A stretch of 27,392 nt of DNA from Acidobacteriota bacterium (GCA_026393735.1 JAPKZP010000011.1:1-27392); one strand, 5' to 3'; shown: positions 1-8,054, counted from the first letter of the stretch. Notes: a model not told the origin generated them from the sequence alone. Made by a program: numbers and translations.

Positions 1-408
1 CTCCGTGTCGCTCGAGGTCTGGAAGATCGCGCCTTGTGACGAGAGCCAGTCCTTCAGTTCGCGCTCGTTGACGAGATTGCCGTTGTGGCAGACGGCGATC
101 TGGCCGTGCACGCAGTCGATCAGGATCGGCTGCGCGTTCGTCAGGCGGCTCTCACCGGCCGTGGAGTAGCGCACGTGCCCGATCGCGCTCGTGCCGACCA
201 GGGGGGCCAGCGTCTGTTCGTCGAAGATGTCGGCGACGTAGCCCATGCCGCGCGCCGCGCGCAGCGTCTGGCCGTCGGACGCGACGATGCCGCCGCTTTC
301 CTGGCCGCGGTGCTGCAGGGCATAGAGCCCGAGATACGCGAGCTTCGACGCCTCGGCGTTCCCGTAGACGCCGAACACGCCGCACTCATCCTTGAACTTG
401 TCGAGCAT
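1..408 (-). CDS. purF: Amidophosphoribosyltransferase, N-terminal part (cut by window edge)
   Basis: PurF catalyses the first committed step of de novo purine synthesis, making 5-phosphoribosylamine from PRPP and glutamine in the cytosol. The 136 codons visible cover the start of the glutaminase (Ntn hydrolase) domain. The protein opens MLDKFKDECGVFGVYG. Cys9 matches the catalytic cysteine that becomes the N-terminal nucleophile after an eight-residue propeptide is removed, which is the processed form of PurF. LQHRGQESGG, IGHVRYSTAG and CHNGNLVN follow in the usual order. The ATG at 408-406 is chosen because it gives this short propeptide; an AGGAGG stretch lies about 13 bases upstream. The gene follows purB on the same strand after about 140 bases. 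The phosphoribosyltransferase domain lies beyond the left edge. Confidence 0.95.
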   Translation of the reverse strand, partial: MLDKFKDECGVFGVYGNAEASKLAYLGLYALQHRGQESGGIVASDGQTLRAARGMGYVADIFDEQTLAPLVGTSAIGHVRYSTAGESRLTNAQPILIDCVHGQIAVCHNGNLVNERELKDWLSSQGAIFQTSSDTE

Positions 409-508
409 TCTCTTCCAGACGCCTCCTGGAGGCTCCCTTCGACGGCGCTCAGGGCCGACATGCCAGGGATGCCTCCGGGCTGCGAAGGCGCGACTCGGCG
501 GCCCGCCT

Positions 509-560
509 CACGCAGGGCTGAAGCCCTGCGCCACACCGGCCCCTGCCTTCAACTCAAGCG
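509..560. repeat. Palindromic intergenic repeat, copy 1
   Basis: This element has a near-perfect palindrome at 511-530, with two 9-base arms around a 2-base centre, followed by a less conserved tail. The same element recurs at 6292-6343. By hand alignment 43 of 52 positions agree, with only one difference in the first 22. This copy starts in the purB-purF gap and its tail covers the purB stop codon at 549-551. Both copies lie at the 3' end of a minus-strand purine gene in the same orientation. It may be a REP-like dispersed element or an mRNA 3'-end hairpin. There is no T-run, so it is not a classic intrinsic terminator. Confidence 0.75.
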
Positions 561-1862
561 GTTTCCGGTCTCGCCGAAGACGCGCGCGAAACTCTCGTCC
601 ACGTGGCGCACCTGGTAGTCGAGGTCGAACAGCCGGTCGAGCTCGGCGACCGTCAGCACGGCCGTCAGGTCCGCGTCCGCCTTGAGCAGCGTGCGGAAGT
701 CCAGCCCTTCAATCGACGATCGCATGGCGTTGCGCTGCACCCACTCGTAGGCCTGCTCGCGCGACACGCCTTTCTCCGCGAGGGCCAGGAGCACCGATCC
801 CGAGAACACGACGCCGCGCGAGAGTTCGAGGTTGCGGGCCATGCGATCGGGGTAGACGACCATGTCCGCCGCGATACGCGTGAAGCGGCGCAGCATGTGG
901 TCGAGGGCGATGAAGCTGTCCGGGAAGATGATGCGCTCGACCGACGAGTGGGAAATGTCGCGCTCGTGCCAGAGCGCCACGTTCTCCATCGCCGCCACCA
1001 GGTTGCCGCGCAGCACCCGCGCCAGGCCCACGATCTGTTCGCAGGCGATCGGGTTGCGCTTGTGCGGCATGGCCGACGAGCCCTTCTGGCCCTTGTCGAA
1101 CGGCTCCTCCACCTCGCCGATCTCGGTCTTCTGGAGGCCGCGGATCTCGAGGGCGAACTTCTCCAGCGACGCCGCCGTGATCGCCAGCGCCGCCATCAGT
1201 TCCGCGTGCCGATCGCGCTGTACGACCTGCGACGACACGGGCGCGGGCTCGAGGCCCAGCGCCGCGCAGACGGCCCGCTCGATCGACGGATCGAGATGCG
1301 CGTAGGTGCCGACGGCGCCGGACATCTTGCCCACCGAGATGGTGGCCCGGGCGCGCTGGATGCGCACGATATCGCGGCCCAGCTCGGCGTACCAGATCGC
1401 CAGCTTCAAGCCGAATGTCATCGGCTCGGCGTGCACGCCGTGCGTGCGGCCGATCATCGGCGTCCGGCGGTGCTCCATGGCGCGCGCCTTCACCGCCGCC
1501 TGCGCTGCGTCGAGGCGCTTCAGGATGACGTCGCACGCGTCCTGGAGCTGCAGCGCCAGGGCGGTGTCGAGCACGTCGGACGAGGTGAGGCCGAAATGCA
1601 GCCAGCGCGCCTCCGGGCCCACCTTCTCCGCCACGGATGTGGTGAAGGCGATGATGTCGTGCTTGGTCACCGCCTCAATCGCGTCGATGCGTGCCACGTC
1701 GAAGCCGCCGCGCTCGCGGATCGCCCGCGCCGCGTCCTTGGGAATCAGTCCCTGATCGGCCATGGCCTCGGCCGCGGCGATCTCCACCCGCAGCCAGGTC
1801 CGGTAGCGATGCTCGTCGCTCCAGATCCCGCCCATCTCAGGATGCGTATATCGCGCAATCAT
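549..1862 (-). CDS. purB: Adenylosuccinate lyase
   Basis: PurB splits SAICAR to AICAR plus fumarate and adenylosuccinate to AMP plus fumarate, so it acts twice in purine synthesis. The 437-residue product is of normal length for the short bacterial type. It shows TSSD at 93-96, GRTHGVHAEP with the presumed catalytic His142, and the fumarase/aspartase superfamily signature SSAMPHKRNP at 263-272, whose first serines lie on the mobile catalytic loop. The open frame continues upstream to 2216, but the added 118 residues are low-complexity and lie within the peptidase gene. I therefore start at the ATG at 1862, giving MIARYTHPEM, the usual PurB beginning. This ATG overlaps the TGA of the M16 peptidase gene (ATGA), suggesting coupled translation. 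Confidence 0.97.
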   Translation of the reverse strand: MIARYTHPEMGGIWSDEHRYRTWLRVEIAAAEAMADQGLIPKDAARAIRERGGFDVARIDAIEAVTKHDIIAFTTSVAEKVGPEARWLHFGLTSSDVLDTALALQLQDACDVILKRLDAAQAAVKARAMEHRRTPMIGRTHGVHAEPMTFGLKLAIWYAELGRDIVRIQRARATISVGKMSGAVGTYAHLDPSIERAVCAALGLEPAPVSSQVVQRDRHAELMAALAITAASLEKFALEIRGLQKTEIGEVEEPFDKGQKGSSAMPHKRNPIACEQIVGLARVLRGNLVAAMENVALWHERDISHSSVERIIFPDSFIALDHMLRRFTRIAADMVVYPDRMARNLELSRGVVFSGSVLLALAEKGVSREQAYEWVQRNAMRSSIEGLDFRTLLKADADLTAVLTVAELDRLFDLDYQVRHVDESFARVFGETGNRLS

Positions 1863-3127
1863 GACGCCACCCGCAGTTCGTCCGGTGTTATCGTCCAGCC
1901 GTTCACCGCGCCCAGCACCGCCAGCGACAGGGGCGCCGGCGTCAGCAACGCGCGGGCCACCCGGGTCACGTCGTCCACCGTGACGGCGTTGATGCCCGCC
2001 AGCGTGTCTTCGATCGTGAAGGGCTTGTCGAAGTAGATCTCCTGGCGCGCGAGGTACGCGGCACGATGCCACGTGCTCTCGAGCCCCAGAATCATCCCGC
2101 CCCTGACGTTGTCCTTCGCCCGCTGCAGGTCGGTCTCCGGGATGGGCGCCGCCACCATTTCGCGCAGCTCCTCCACGACGACCTTCACCACCTCGCCGAC
2201 GCGCGCGTTCGAACACCCCGCGTAGATGCTCAGCAAGCCGGCGTCGCGGAACGAGCTGAGTCCGCTGCCCACGGAATACGCGAGGCCGCGCTTCTCGCGC
2301 ACGTTCTGGAACAGCCGCGAACTCATCGACCCGCCGAGCAGCGTGTTGAAGACCAGCGCCGCGTACCGCTCGTCGTGGTCCTGCTGGTAGGCGGGGACCC
2401 CCAGGCAGACGTGGCTCTGCTCGAGCTCCTTGTTCCGGACCAGCACGAGGTCGATCGGGGACGGCCGCGTCTCGGTCACGGCGGTGCCGCGCGCCCCCAC
2501 CTGGGCGAACGCCTGGGCCACCAGATCACGCACCTGCGCATGCTCAATGTTCCCGGCCGCCGCCACGATGAAATTGTCGGCCGTGTACACGCCCGCGAAG
2601 TAGTCGCGCAGGCTGTCGCGCGTCAACGCCTCGATGCTGTCGCGCGTGCCGAGTATCGGCCGCCCGAGCGGGTGGCCGGCCCAGAACTGCTGAAGGAACA
2701 GTTCGTGCACGAGATCGTCGGGCGTGTCCTCCACCATCTTGATTTCTTCGCCGATCACGCTCTTCTCACGCTCGACGTCTTCGGGCGAGAACCTAGGGTG
2801 GAGGACAATGTCGGAGAGGATATCGACGGCGAACGACAGGTGCTCGTCGAGCACCTTGATGGCGTAGTTGGCGTTTTCCTTGCCCGTCGCCGCGTCCATC
2901 TGCCCGCCGACCGAGTCGACGGCCTGGGCGATGTCCTCGGCCGAACGGGTCGCCGTTCCCTTGAACAGCATGTGCTCGACGAAGTGCGCGATGCCCGGCC
3001 AGCGGTCACCCTCGTGCCGCGATCCTCGCGTGAGCCACACGCCCATGCTTACAGACCGCACGTGGGGAATGGACTCGGTCAGCAGTCGCAGACCGTTATC
3101 GAGGACGTCGCGGACAATCATCGGCAT
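1859..3127 (-). CDS. M16 family zinc peptidase (processing-peptidase-like)
   Basis: This 422-residue protein belongs to the pitrilysin/M16B family, which includes mitochondrial processing peptidase beta and Bacillus YmxG/MlpA. The inverted zinc motif HFVEH is intact, with His48, Glu51 and His52. The downstream acidic helix IGEEIKMVED supplies the likely third ligand, Glu128. A second, inactive-type M16 half follows from about residue 190. No signal peptide is evident, so it is probably cytosolic. A start at residue 3 (Met) is equally possible and neither start has a strong ribosome site. Its stop codon overlaps the purB start by four bases. Its start lies about 85 bases from divergent rlmN. 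The substrate cannot be told from sequence, and the link to purines is probably only positional. Confidence 0.92.
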   Translation of the reverse strand: MPMIVRDVLDNGLRLLTESIPHVRSVSMGVWLTRGSRHEGDRWPGIAHFVEHMLFKGTATRSAEDIAQAVDSVGGQMDAATGKENANYAIKVLDEHLSFAVDILSDIVLHPRFSPEDVEREKSVIGEEIKMVEDTPDDLVHELFLQQFWAGHPLGRPILGTRDSIEALTRDSLRDYFAGVYTADNFIVAAAGNIEHAQVRDLVAQAFAQVGARGTAVTETRPSPIDLVLVRNKELEQSHVCLGVPAYQQDHDERYAALVFNTLLGGSMSSRLFQNVREKRGLAYSVGSGLSSFRDAGLLSIYAGCSNARVGEVVKVVVEELREMVAAPIPETDLQRAKDNVRGGMILGLESTWHRAAYLARQEIYFDKPFTIEDTLAGINAVTVDDVTRVARALLTPAPLSLAVLGAVNGWTITPDELRVAS

Positions 3128-3168
3128 CCATGCGGCTTGAACTGGCGTTGAGGGATAGCCGCAACGTG

Positions 3169-3198
3169 TTGATCTAAAAGGAATTGCGGCCTTATAAT
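3169..3198 (+). promoter_or_regulatory. Sigma-70-type promoter of rlmN
   Basis: A perfect TATAAT lies at 3193-3198. TTGATC lies at 3169-3174, matching TTGACA at four of six positions, and the spacer is 18 bases. Initiation about 7 bases downstream would fall near 3205, only some 9 bases before the ATG at 3214. The transcript would then have a very short leader. This favours the ATG over the in-frame TTG at 3184, which would lie upstream of the predicted transcript start. Confidence 0.7.
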
Positions 3199-3213
3199 CC
3201 TTTCAATAATACC

Positions 3214-4323
3214 ATGCCCGAAACGACCGCGCCAATAAAAAGGTCCCCCGAGGCCCCCTCGGTCGAGCTGACCGAGCTTACGAGGCCCGAGCTCGAGGAC
3301 GCCCTGGGTGAGCTCGGCCTCGAACGCTACCGGGCGGCCCAGATCTTCCAGTGGGTGTACCGCCGCGGCGTCTCCGAAGTGGAGGCGATGACCGACCTGT
3401 CGCACGAGCATCGGCGCGTCCTCGCGGAGCATTTCACGATCACGACGCCGCCCGTCGCACGGCACGACGTCTCGAGCGACGGCACGGAGAAGTTCCTGCT
3501 GACGCTGCAGGACGGCCGCCACGTCGAGTCGGTGTTCATTCCCGACACGCCCAACCAGACCTTCTGCGTCTCAACACAGGTGGGTTGCGCCATGGGTTGC
3601 GCGTTCTGCCTGACGGCGACGATGGGCCTGGTGCGGAACCTGACGCCGGGCGAGATTGTCGGCCAGGTGCGCCGCCTGGCGGACACACTGCACCTCCGCG
3701 ACGAGCGCTTCAACATCGTCTTCATGGGGATGGGCGAGCCGCTGCACAACTACGACAACACGATGGCCGCGCTGCGCATCCTCGCCGATCCGCACGGGCT
3801 GGCCGTGAACCCGAAGCGGATCACGCTGTCGACGGTCGGCCTCGTGCCGGCAATCGAGCGGCTGGCGGCCGAGCCGATCATGCCGAACCTCGCGGTCTCG
3901 CTCCACGCGCCGACCGATGACGTGCGGGCGACGCTCGTGCCGCTGAACAGGAAGTACGGGATCGCCGACATCGTCGACGCCTGCCGGCGGTTCCCGCTGG
4001 CACGACGCAGCCGGATCACCTTCGAGTACGTCCTGCTCGCCGGCGTGAACGACTCTGTGGATGCGGCGCGGCGCCTGGCGGGGCTGCTGCACGGCCTGCG
4101 CGCCAAGGTGAACCTCATTCCGCTCAACCCGGCCGCCGGGATTCCCTTCGAGCGGCCGTCGGACGAGCGCATCGACGGGTTCGGCCGCGTGCTGGCGGAG
4201 CGCGGGATCACGGTGTCGGTCCGCAAGAGCCGCGGGCGCGACATCCGCGCGGCGTGCGGGCAACTCGCCGTCGAGGGCGCGAAGAAGTCCGCCGCCCAGC
4301 GCCTCGCCGACGCGATCGAGTAG
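3214..4323 (+). CDS. rlmN: Dual-specificity 23S rRNA/tRNA adenine-C2 methyltransferase RlmN
   Basis: RlmN is a radical-SAM enzyme that methylates C2 of A2503 in 23S rRNA and of A37 in certain tRNAs. The 369-residue product has the family's CxxxCxxC iron-sulfur motif as Cys125, Cys129 and Cys132. It also has the two cysteines of the methyl-transfer mechanism, Cys118 and Cys348 (in RAACGQLA). FMGMGEPLHNYDN, LSTVGLVP and VSLHAPTD are typical RlmN blocks. The ATG at 3214 is chosen because the promoter's TATAAT at 3193-3198 overlaps the sequence just downstream of the alternative TTG at 3184. The gene is the only plus-strand gene within the minus-strand purine block. It converges on mtaB with a 44-base gap. 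Confidence 0.97.
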   Translation: MPETTAPIKRSPEAPSVELTELTRPELEDALGELGLERYRAAQIFQWVYRRGVSEVEAMTDLSHEHRRVLAEHFTITTPPVARHDVSSDGTEKFLLTLQDGRHVESVFIPDTPNQTFCVSTQVGCAMGCAFCLTATMGLVRNLTPGEIVGQVRRLADTLHLRDERFNIVFMGMGEPLHNYDNTMAALRILADPHGLAVNPKRITLSTVGLVPAIERLAAEPIMPNLAVSLHAPTDDVRATLVPLNRKYGIADIVDACRRFPLARRSRITFEYVLLAGVNDSVDAARRLAGLLHGLRAKVNLIPLNPAAGIPFERPSDERIDGFGRVLAERGITVSVRKSRGRDIRAACGQLAVEGAKKSAAQRLADAIE

Positions 4324-4367
4324 TGCCGGCGCGTCGAGCGGTTTGCGGCGTGCCGTGCTGGCGCCGT

Positions 4368-5654
4368 CTACGTGGCGTGGGAGAGCACGTGTCCGGTCAG
4401 GGCCGGATCGGCGGCGTCGAGACGCACCTGCACGCGGGTGTTGCGCGGGAGGCCTGGTGGTATACGGACCTTGAGGAAGTTGTCCGTCAGGACTGTCGTG
4501 CCGTCGTCGATGGTCAGGCCGGGCCGCACCGATCCTAGCTGCGCGCGCGCGAACGCCGCTGCTTTCCGTTGCCCGATCGCGCGAAGCCCTTCCGCACGCC
4601 GCTTCGCCTCACGCGGGTGGACCTTGGGATGCATCGCGGCAGCCGCGGTGCCTGGCCGGTCGGAGTAGGGAAACACGTGCAGGTAGCTCAGCGGCAGGCG
4701 ATCGACGAGCACCGCGCTGGTCTCGGCGTCTGCCTCCCTCTCACCAGGAAACCCCACGACCATGTCGGTGCCGATCGACGCGTGCGGCAGCCTCGCGTGA
4801 ATGTGCTGCACGAGATCGTTGTAACAGGACACGGTGTAGGGCCGCCGCATGAGGGCGAGCATCGCATCGCTGCCGTGCTGCAACGGCAGGTGGACGTGCG
4901 GCGCGAAGCGGCCTGAGTCGGCCATGATGTCGACCAGTTCGCGGCTGCAGTCCATGGGCTCGAGCGAGCTGATCCTGAACGTGACGCTTCCGGGCAGGCC
5001 GTCGAGCCGGCGCAGAAGAGCCGTGAGCGATGTCGCGTCGGCCAGGTCACGGCCGTACGATCCCAGGTGCACGCCGACCAGCCAGATCTCCTTGTAGCCG
5101 GCGGCGGCCAACCGCTCGACATCGGCCCGGATCGCAGACCACTCCCGGCTGCGCGACTGGCCGCGCGTGGATGGGATGACGCAGAACGCGCAGGTCTCGT
5201 CGCAGCCGGTCTGGACGCGCAGCGGGTACGCCGTCCGGCCCATCACGCCGGGTTCGATTGTCGCGCCGCACGGTCCCTCGCCGTCACCGTCGCCGAACCG
5301 CCCGGCGACGACATCGCCGGCGGACACGCTGCGCAACATCGCCACGAATCGGTCCTTCTCGTCGTTCGGCACGATCCGCACGACCTGCGGCAACGCCGCC
5401 AGATCGCCGGGCTCCCTCGTTGCGTAGCACCCGGTGACGATGATGCGCGCGCTCGCATTGTCGCGGGCAATACGCCGGATCAGGTTGCGGGCTCCCTGGT
5501 CGGCGGCACCGGTCACGGTGCACGTGTTGACGACGACGAGGTCGGCGTCTTCCGGCGGCGTCGCGACACCACCGCGTGTGCGCAGGCTCTCCTCGAACTC
5601 GAAGGAGTCCGCCTGATTCACGCGGCAGCCGAACGTGAGGATGGCGTATTTCAA
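4368..5654 (-). CDS. mtaB: tRNA (t6A37) methylthiotransferase MtaB
   Basis: MtaB is a radical-SAM enzyme that converts t6A37 to ms2t6A37 in ANN-decoding tRNAs. The 428-residue product has the N-terminal methylthiotransferase domain with Cys10, Cys45 and Cys76 as ligands of the auxiliary cluster. The radical-SAM motif Cys151, Cys155, Cys158 (CDETCAFC) follows, then a C-terminal TRAM-like RNA-binding segment. CRVNQADSFEFE and the short linker favour MtaB over MiaB or RimO. The start is a TTG at 5654, giving (M)KYAILTFGCRVNQ. It overlaps the purE stop as TTGA, so translation is probably coupled. A longer open frame to 6062 is only the shadow of purE in another frame. Confidence 0.93.
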   Translation of the reverse strand: MKYAILTFGCRVNQADSFEFEESLRTRGGVATPPEDADLVVVNTCTVTGAADQGARNLIRRIARDNASARIIVTGCYATREPGDLAALPQVVRIVPNDEKDRFVAMLRSVSAGDVVAGRFGDGDGEGPCGATIEPGVMGRTAYPLRVQTGCDETCAFCVIPSTRGQSRSREWSAIRADVERLAAAGYKEIWLVGVHLGSYGRDLADATSLTALLRRLDGLPGSVTFRISSLEPMDCSRELVDIMADSGRFAPHVHLPLQHGSDAMLALMRRPYTVSCYNDLVQHIHARLPHASIGTDMVVGFPGEREADAETSAVLVDRLPLSYLHVFPYSDRPGTAAAAMHPKVHPREAKRRAEGLRAIGQRKAAAFARAQLGSVRPGLTIDDGTTVLTDNFLKVRIPPGLPRNTRVQVRLDAADPALTGHVLSHAT

Positions 5655-6157
5655 GCGGGGTTCTGGGTTCGGAGGCGCGCGGCGGCCTGTTCCACCTTGT
5701 CGGCGAGTTTCGCCTTGTAGGCCTCGAGACGCGTCGCCAGGGCCGGGTTGCCGATGGCGAGGATCTGCGCCGCGAGGACGCCGGCATTCGTTGCGCCCGC
5801 CTTCCCGACCGCCACGGTCGCCACCGGCACGCCGGGCGGCATCTGCACCGTCGACAGGAGCGCGTCGAGCCCCAGCAGCGGCGACGAGTCGATCGGCACG
5901 CCGATCACCGGCTTTGTCGTATGGCCCGCCACCATGCCCGCCAGGTGCGCGGCCGCGCCCGCGCCGACGATGAACACCTGGACGCCGCGGGCGGGCGCTT
6001 CCTCGAGCAGGCGCTGCACGCGCGCGGGCGAACGGTGCGCGGAGGCGACGGTCATCTCGCACGTGATGCCGAACTCCGCGAGCACGTCGGCCGCGCCGCG
6101 CATGATCGGCGCGTCGGAATCGGAGCCCATCAAGATCAGGACCTGGATTGATGTCAT
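5651..6157 (-). CDS. purE: 5-(carboxyamino)imidazole ribonucleotide mutase
   Basis: PurE class I interconverts N5-CAIR and CAIR in purine synthesis and normally works with PurK, which is not in this window. The 168-residue product shows GSDSD near the N-terminus, ASAHRSP with the conserved catalytic histidine, GAGAAAHLAGM and PVIGVP, all in family order. The ATG at 6157 has AAGGA about eight bases upstream and is preferred over the longer frame from 6262, whose extra residues are arginine-rich and unlike PurE. The stop codon overlaps the mtaB start. The upstream gap to purD contains repeat copy 2. Confidence 0.96.
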   Translation of the reverse strand: MTSIQVLILMGSDSDAPIMRGAADVLAEFGITCEMTVASAHRSPARVQRLLEEAPARGVQVFIVGAGAAAHLAGMVAGHTTKPVIGVPIDSSPLLGLDALLSTVQMPPGVPVATVAVGKAGATNAGVLAAQILAIGNPALATRLEAYKAKLADKVEQAAARLRTQNPA

Positions 6158-6291
6158 GGTGGCGATCCTTCTCAGCAATCTGGTGCGCCGGCCTCGACAG
6201 CGACTGCGATGCGCTCGTGGAACCGCGGCCCGGCGGCGTTCCCCGCAGTCCCGCTCAGACAAGCCGGTCAGGCCTGCTTGGCACCCCCGTG

Positions 6292-6343
6292 CACGCAGGG
6301 TTGAAGCCCTGCGCTACACCTGCCACTGTCGCCAACTCACGTG
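6292..6343. repeat. Palindromic intergenic repeat, copy 2
   Basis: This is the second copy of the element at 509-560. Its stem is formed by 6294-6300 and 6307-6313 around a six-base loop. The conserved tail includes CTACACC and CAACTCA. It lies in the 210-base gap between purD, whose stop is at 6368, and purE, about 25 bases past the end of purD. It may limit or process the purD transcript, or simply be a mobile REP-like unit. The rest of the gap (6158-6291) shows no gene or clear promoter. Confidence 0.75.
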
Positions 6344-6367
6344 AGCTCTTGGCCTGGTGTCTCGTTC

Positions 6368-7642
6368 CTACTGCAACGCCCGCACGCCGATGTCCCGCCG
6401 GTAGTGCATCCCGTCAAACGCGATCCGCGACGCCGCGTCGTATGCGCGGGCGCGGGCGGCGGCGAAGTCCGCGCCTCGCCCGACGACCGTCAGTACCCGG
6501 CCGCCAGCCGTGACGAGGTCGGTGCCGCGAGCAGCCACGCCCGCATGAAAGACCAGGACGTCCGGCATCGACGCCACGGCATCGAGGCCATGGATCACGT
6601 GGCCCGTGTCGAAGCGGTCGGGATACCCGCCCGACGCGAGTACGACACCCACGTGGCGCTCGGGCCGCGCGCGGAAGACGCCCGGCATGACGGTGCCGCA
6701 GGCCGCGTCCAGCAGGTGCGGCAGCAGGTCTTCGTCAAGGGCCGGCAGGATCACCTGGGTTTCGGGGTCGCCCAGGCGCGCGTTGAACTCGATCACCTTC
6801 GGACCGTCGGCCGCGATCATCAGCCCGACGTACAGGAATCCGCGGTAGCGGCGTCCCTCGGCCGCCATGCCGCCGAGCGTCGGGTACACGATCTCGTCGA
6901 GGATGCGCCCCGCCATGGCCGCGCTCACCAGCGGGCTCGGCGAGAACGCCCCCATGCCGCCGGTGTTCGGTCCCTGATCTCCATCGAAGACGCGCTTGTG
7001 GTCTTCGGCCGATGGCAGCACCCGTGCGCGCTCGCCGTCGGTGAGCACGAAGAACGACGCCTCGCGCCCCTGCAGGAACTCCTCCACGACGAGTTGGGTC
7101 CCGGCGTCCCCGAACTTGCGCTCGACCATCATCTCGCGCACGGTGTCTTCGGCGGCGCGCGCGTCGGGTGCAATGACCACCCCTTTGCCGGCGGCGAGCC
7201 CATCGGCCTTCAGGACGACGGGGAACCCGAACGTCCCGCGGCGCACCACATCGAGCGCCGCGTCGGCCGACGTGCAGGTGACATGTGCCGCTGTCGGCAC
7301 GCCGTGCCGGGCCATCAGCCCCTTGGCGAATCCCTTGCTCGACTCGAGCGCGGCCGCATCTTTCGTTGCACCGCACACCCGGTGTCCGGCAGCCGTCAGC
7401 GCGTCGACGGCGCCGCGCGTGAGGGGCAGTTCCGGACCGACAACGGTGAAGTCGATGTGCTCGTCCGAGACGAGGCGGACAATGGCGGCGGGAGTGCTCT
7501 GGTCGAGGGGAAGACACCGGACATCGCGGCTGATCCCGGCGTTTCCGGGCGCGCACAGGACCTCGCGGACCCCGGCATCGCGGCAAAGCGTCCAGCACAG
7601 GGCGTGTTCGCGTGCGCCGCCGCCGACCACGAGGACTCTCAT
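6368..7642 (-). CDS. purD: Phosphoribosylamine--glycine ligase
   Basis: PurD joins phosphoribosylamine and glycine using ATP to give GAR, the second step of purine synthesis and the one after PurF. The 424-residue product starts MRVLVVGGGAREHAL, the nucleotide-fold N-terminus of GARS. It has the ATP-grasp elements VVLKADGLAAGKGVVIA and QLVVEEFLQGREAS, the block DHKRVFDGDQGPNTGGMGA, and the metal-binding signature FNARLGDPETQ. The ATG at 7642 is chosen over a start eight codons upstream because the canonical VVGGGAREHA follows at once and an AGGA stretch lies about ten bases upstream. It reads away from rpsU across a 214-base shared upstream region. Confidence 0.97.
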   Translation of the reverse strand: MRVLVVGGGAREHALCWTLCRDAGVREVLCAPGNAGISRDVRCLPLDQSTPAAIVRLVSDEHIDFTVVGPELPLTRGAVDALTAAGHRVCGATKDAAALESSKGFAKGLMARHGVPTAAHVTCTSADAALDVVRRGTFGFPVVLKADGLAAGKGVVIAPDARAAEDTVREMMVERKFGDAGTQLVVEEFLQGREASFFVLTDGERARVLPSAEDHKRVFDGDQGPNTGGMGAFSPSPLVSAAMAGRILDEIVYPTLGGMAAEGRRYRGFLYVGLMIAADGPKVIEFNARLGDPETQVILPALDEDLLPHLLDAACGTVMPGVFRARPERHVGVVLASGGYPDRFDTGHVIHGLDAVASMPDVLVFHAGVAARGTDLVTAGGRVLTVVGRGADFAAARARAYDAASRIAFDGMHYRRDIGVRALQ

Positions 7643-7733
7643 GTCGCCTATCCTGCTATCCGTCAATCACTTGCGGGACAATTGCCGGGCTCGTCCAGGC
7701 CGCGGCGGCGGTCAGCGCCGCTCCAGGCATCCG

Positions 7734-7748
7734 GGCCGAATTTCGGCC
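7734..7748. promoter_or_regulatory. Perfect 7-base palindrome in the purD/rpsU divergent region
   Basis: GGCCGAA and TTCGGCC flank a single central base. The site lies about 92 bases upstream of the purD start and about 109 bases upstream of the rpsU start, and 18 bases before a second palindrome at 7767-7779. It could be an operator for either gene or a chance feature of GC-rich sequence. No known regulator is recognised. Confidence 0.4.
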
Positions 7749-7766
7749 GCCCCTGCGAGCAAGCTG

Positions 7767-7779
7767 TGTTAGCCTAACA
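7767..7779. promoter_or_regulatory. Candidate DtxR/IdeR-like operator upstream of rpsU
   Basis: TGTTAGCCTAACA is a perfect 6-base inverted repeat about one base. Its inner 11 bases, GTTAGCCTAAC, equal the core of the DtxR/IdeR iron-box consensus TTAGGTTAGSCTAACCTAA. The outer arms match poorly: I count 14 of 19 positions over the full box. It lies about 78 bases upstream of the rpsU start, where a promoter for rpsU would be expected, although I see no convincing -35/-10 pair. A metal-responsive repressor site is possible but unproven. Confidence 0.4.
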
Positions 7780-7856
7780 TATTCGGGCTACGGTCTTTGT
7801 CGGCAGGTAGCCGTGGAAGATTCGAGCAATGACGCCACGGAGGGGGGTGTTCGCGC

Positions 7857-8054
7857 GTGGCTGAAGTTAAGGTACAGGACGGAGAGTCGATCGAGAGCGC
7901 ACTCCGCAGGTTCAAGCGGAAGGTCCAGCAGGAAGACATCATCAAGGACATCAAGAAGCACTCGTTCTACTTGAAGCCGGGTGACAAGGCCAGGGCCAAG
8001 CAGGCACTGGCGCGCAAGCGGAGCCGCAAGAAGCTCCGCCGTGAATCGGACTGA
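7857..8054 (+). CDS. rpsU: 30S ribosomal protein S21
   Basis: S21 is a small basic protein of the 30S subunit that helps translation initiation. The 65-residue product has the family pattern: an N-terminal strand (VKVQDGESIESALRRFKRKVQQ), a helix with KKHSFYLKPGDKARAK, and a lysine/arginine-rich tail (ARKRSRKKLRRESD). The start is GTG at 7857, set by a strong purine-rich ribosome site (GGAGGGGGG, 7839-7847) nine bases upstream. The zinc-ribbon gene begins 12 bases after its stop, so the two are probably one transcript. It diverges from purD. Confidence 0.95.
   Translation: MAEVKVQDGESIESALRRFKRKVQQEDIIKDIKKHSFYLKPGDKARAKQALARKRSRKKLRRESD

Noticed and set aside
1863..2216. A 118-residue N-terminal extension of PurB.
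   Set aside because: It lies inside the peptidase gene in another frame, is Arg/Gly-rich, and PurB normally begins at the ATG at 1862.
3184..3213. A TTG start giving RlmN ten more residues.
   Set aside because: The TATAAT of the likely promoter lies within these codons, so the transcript would start after the TTG.
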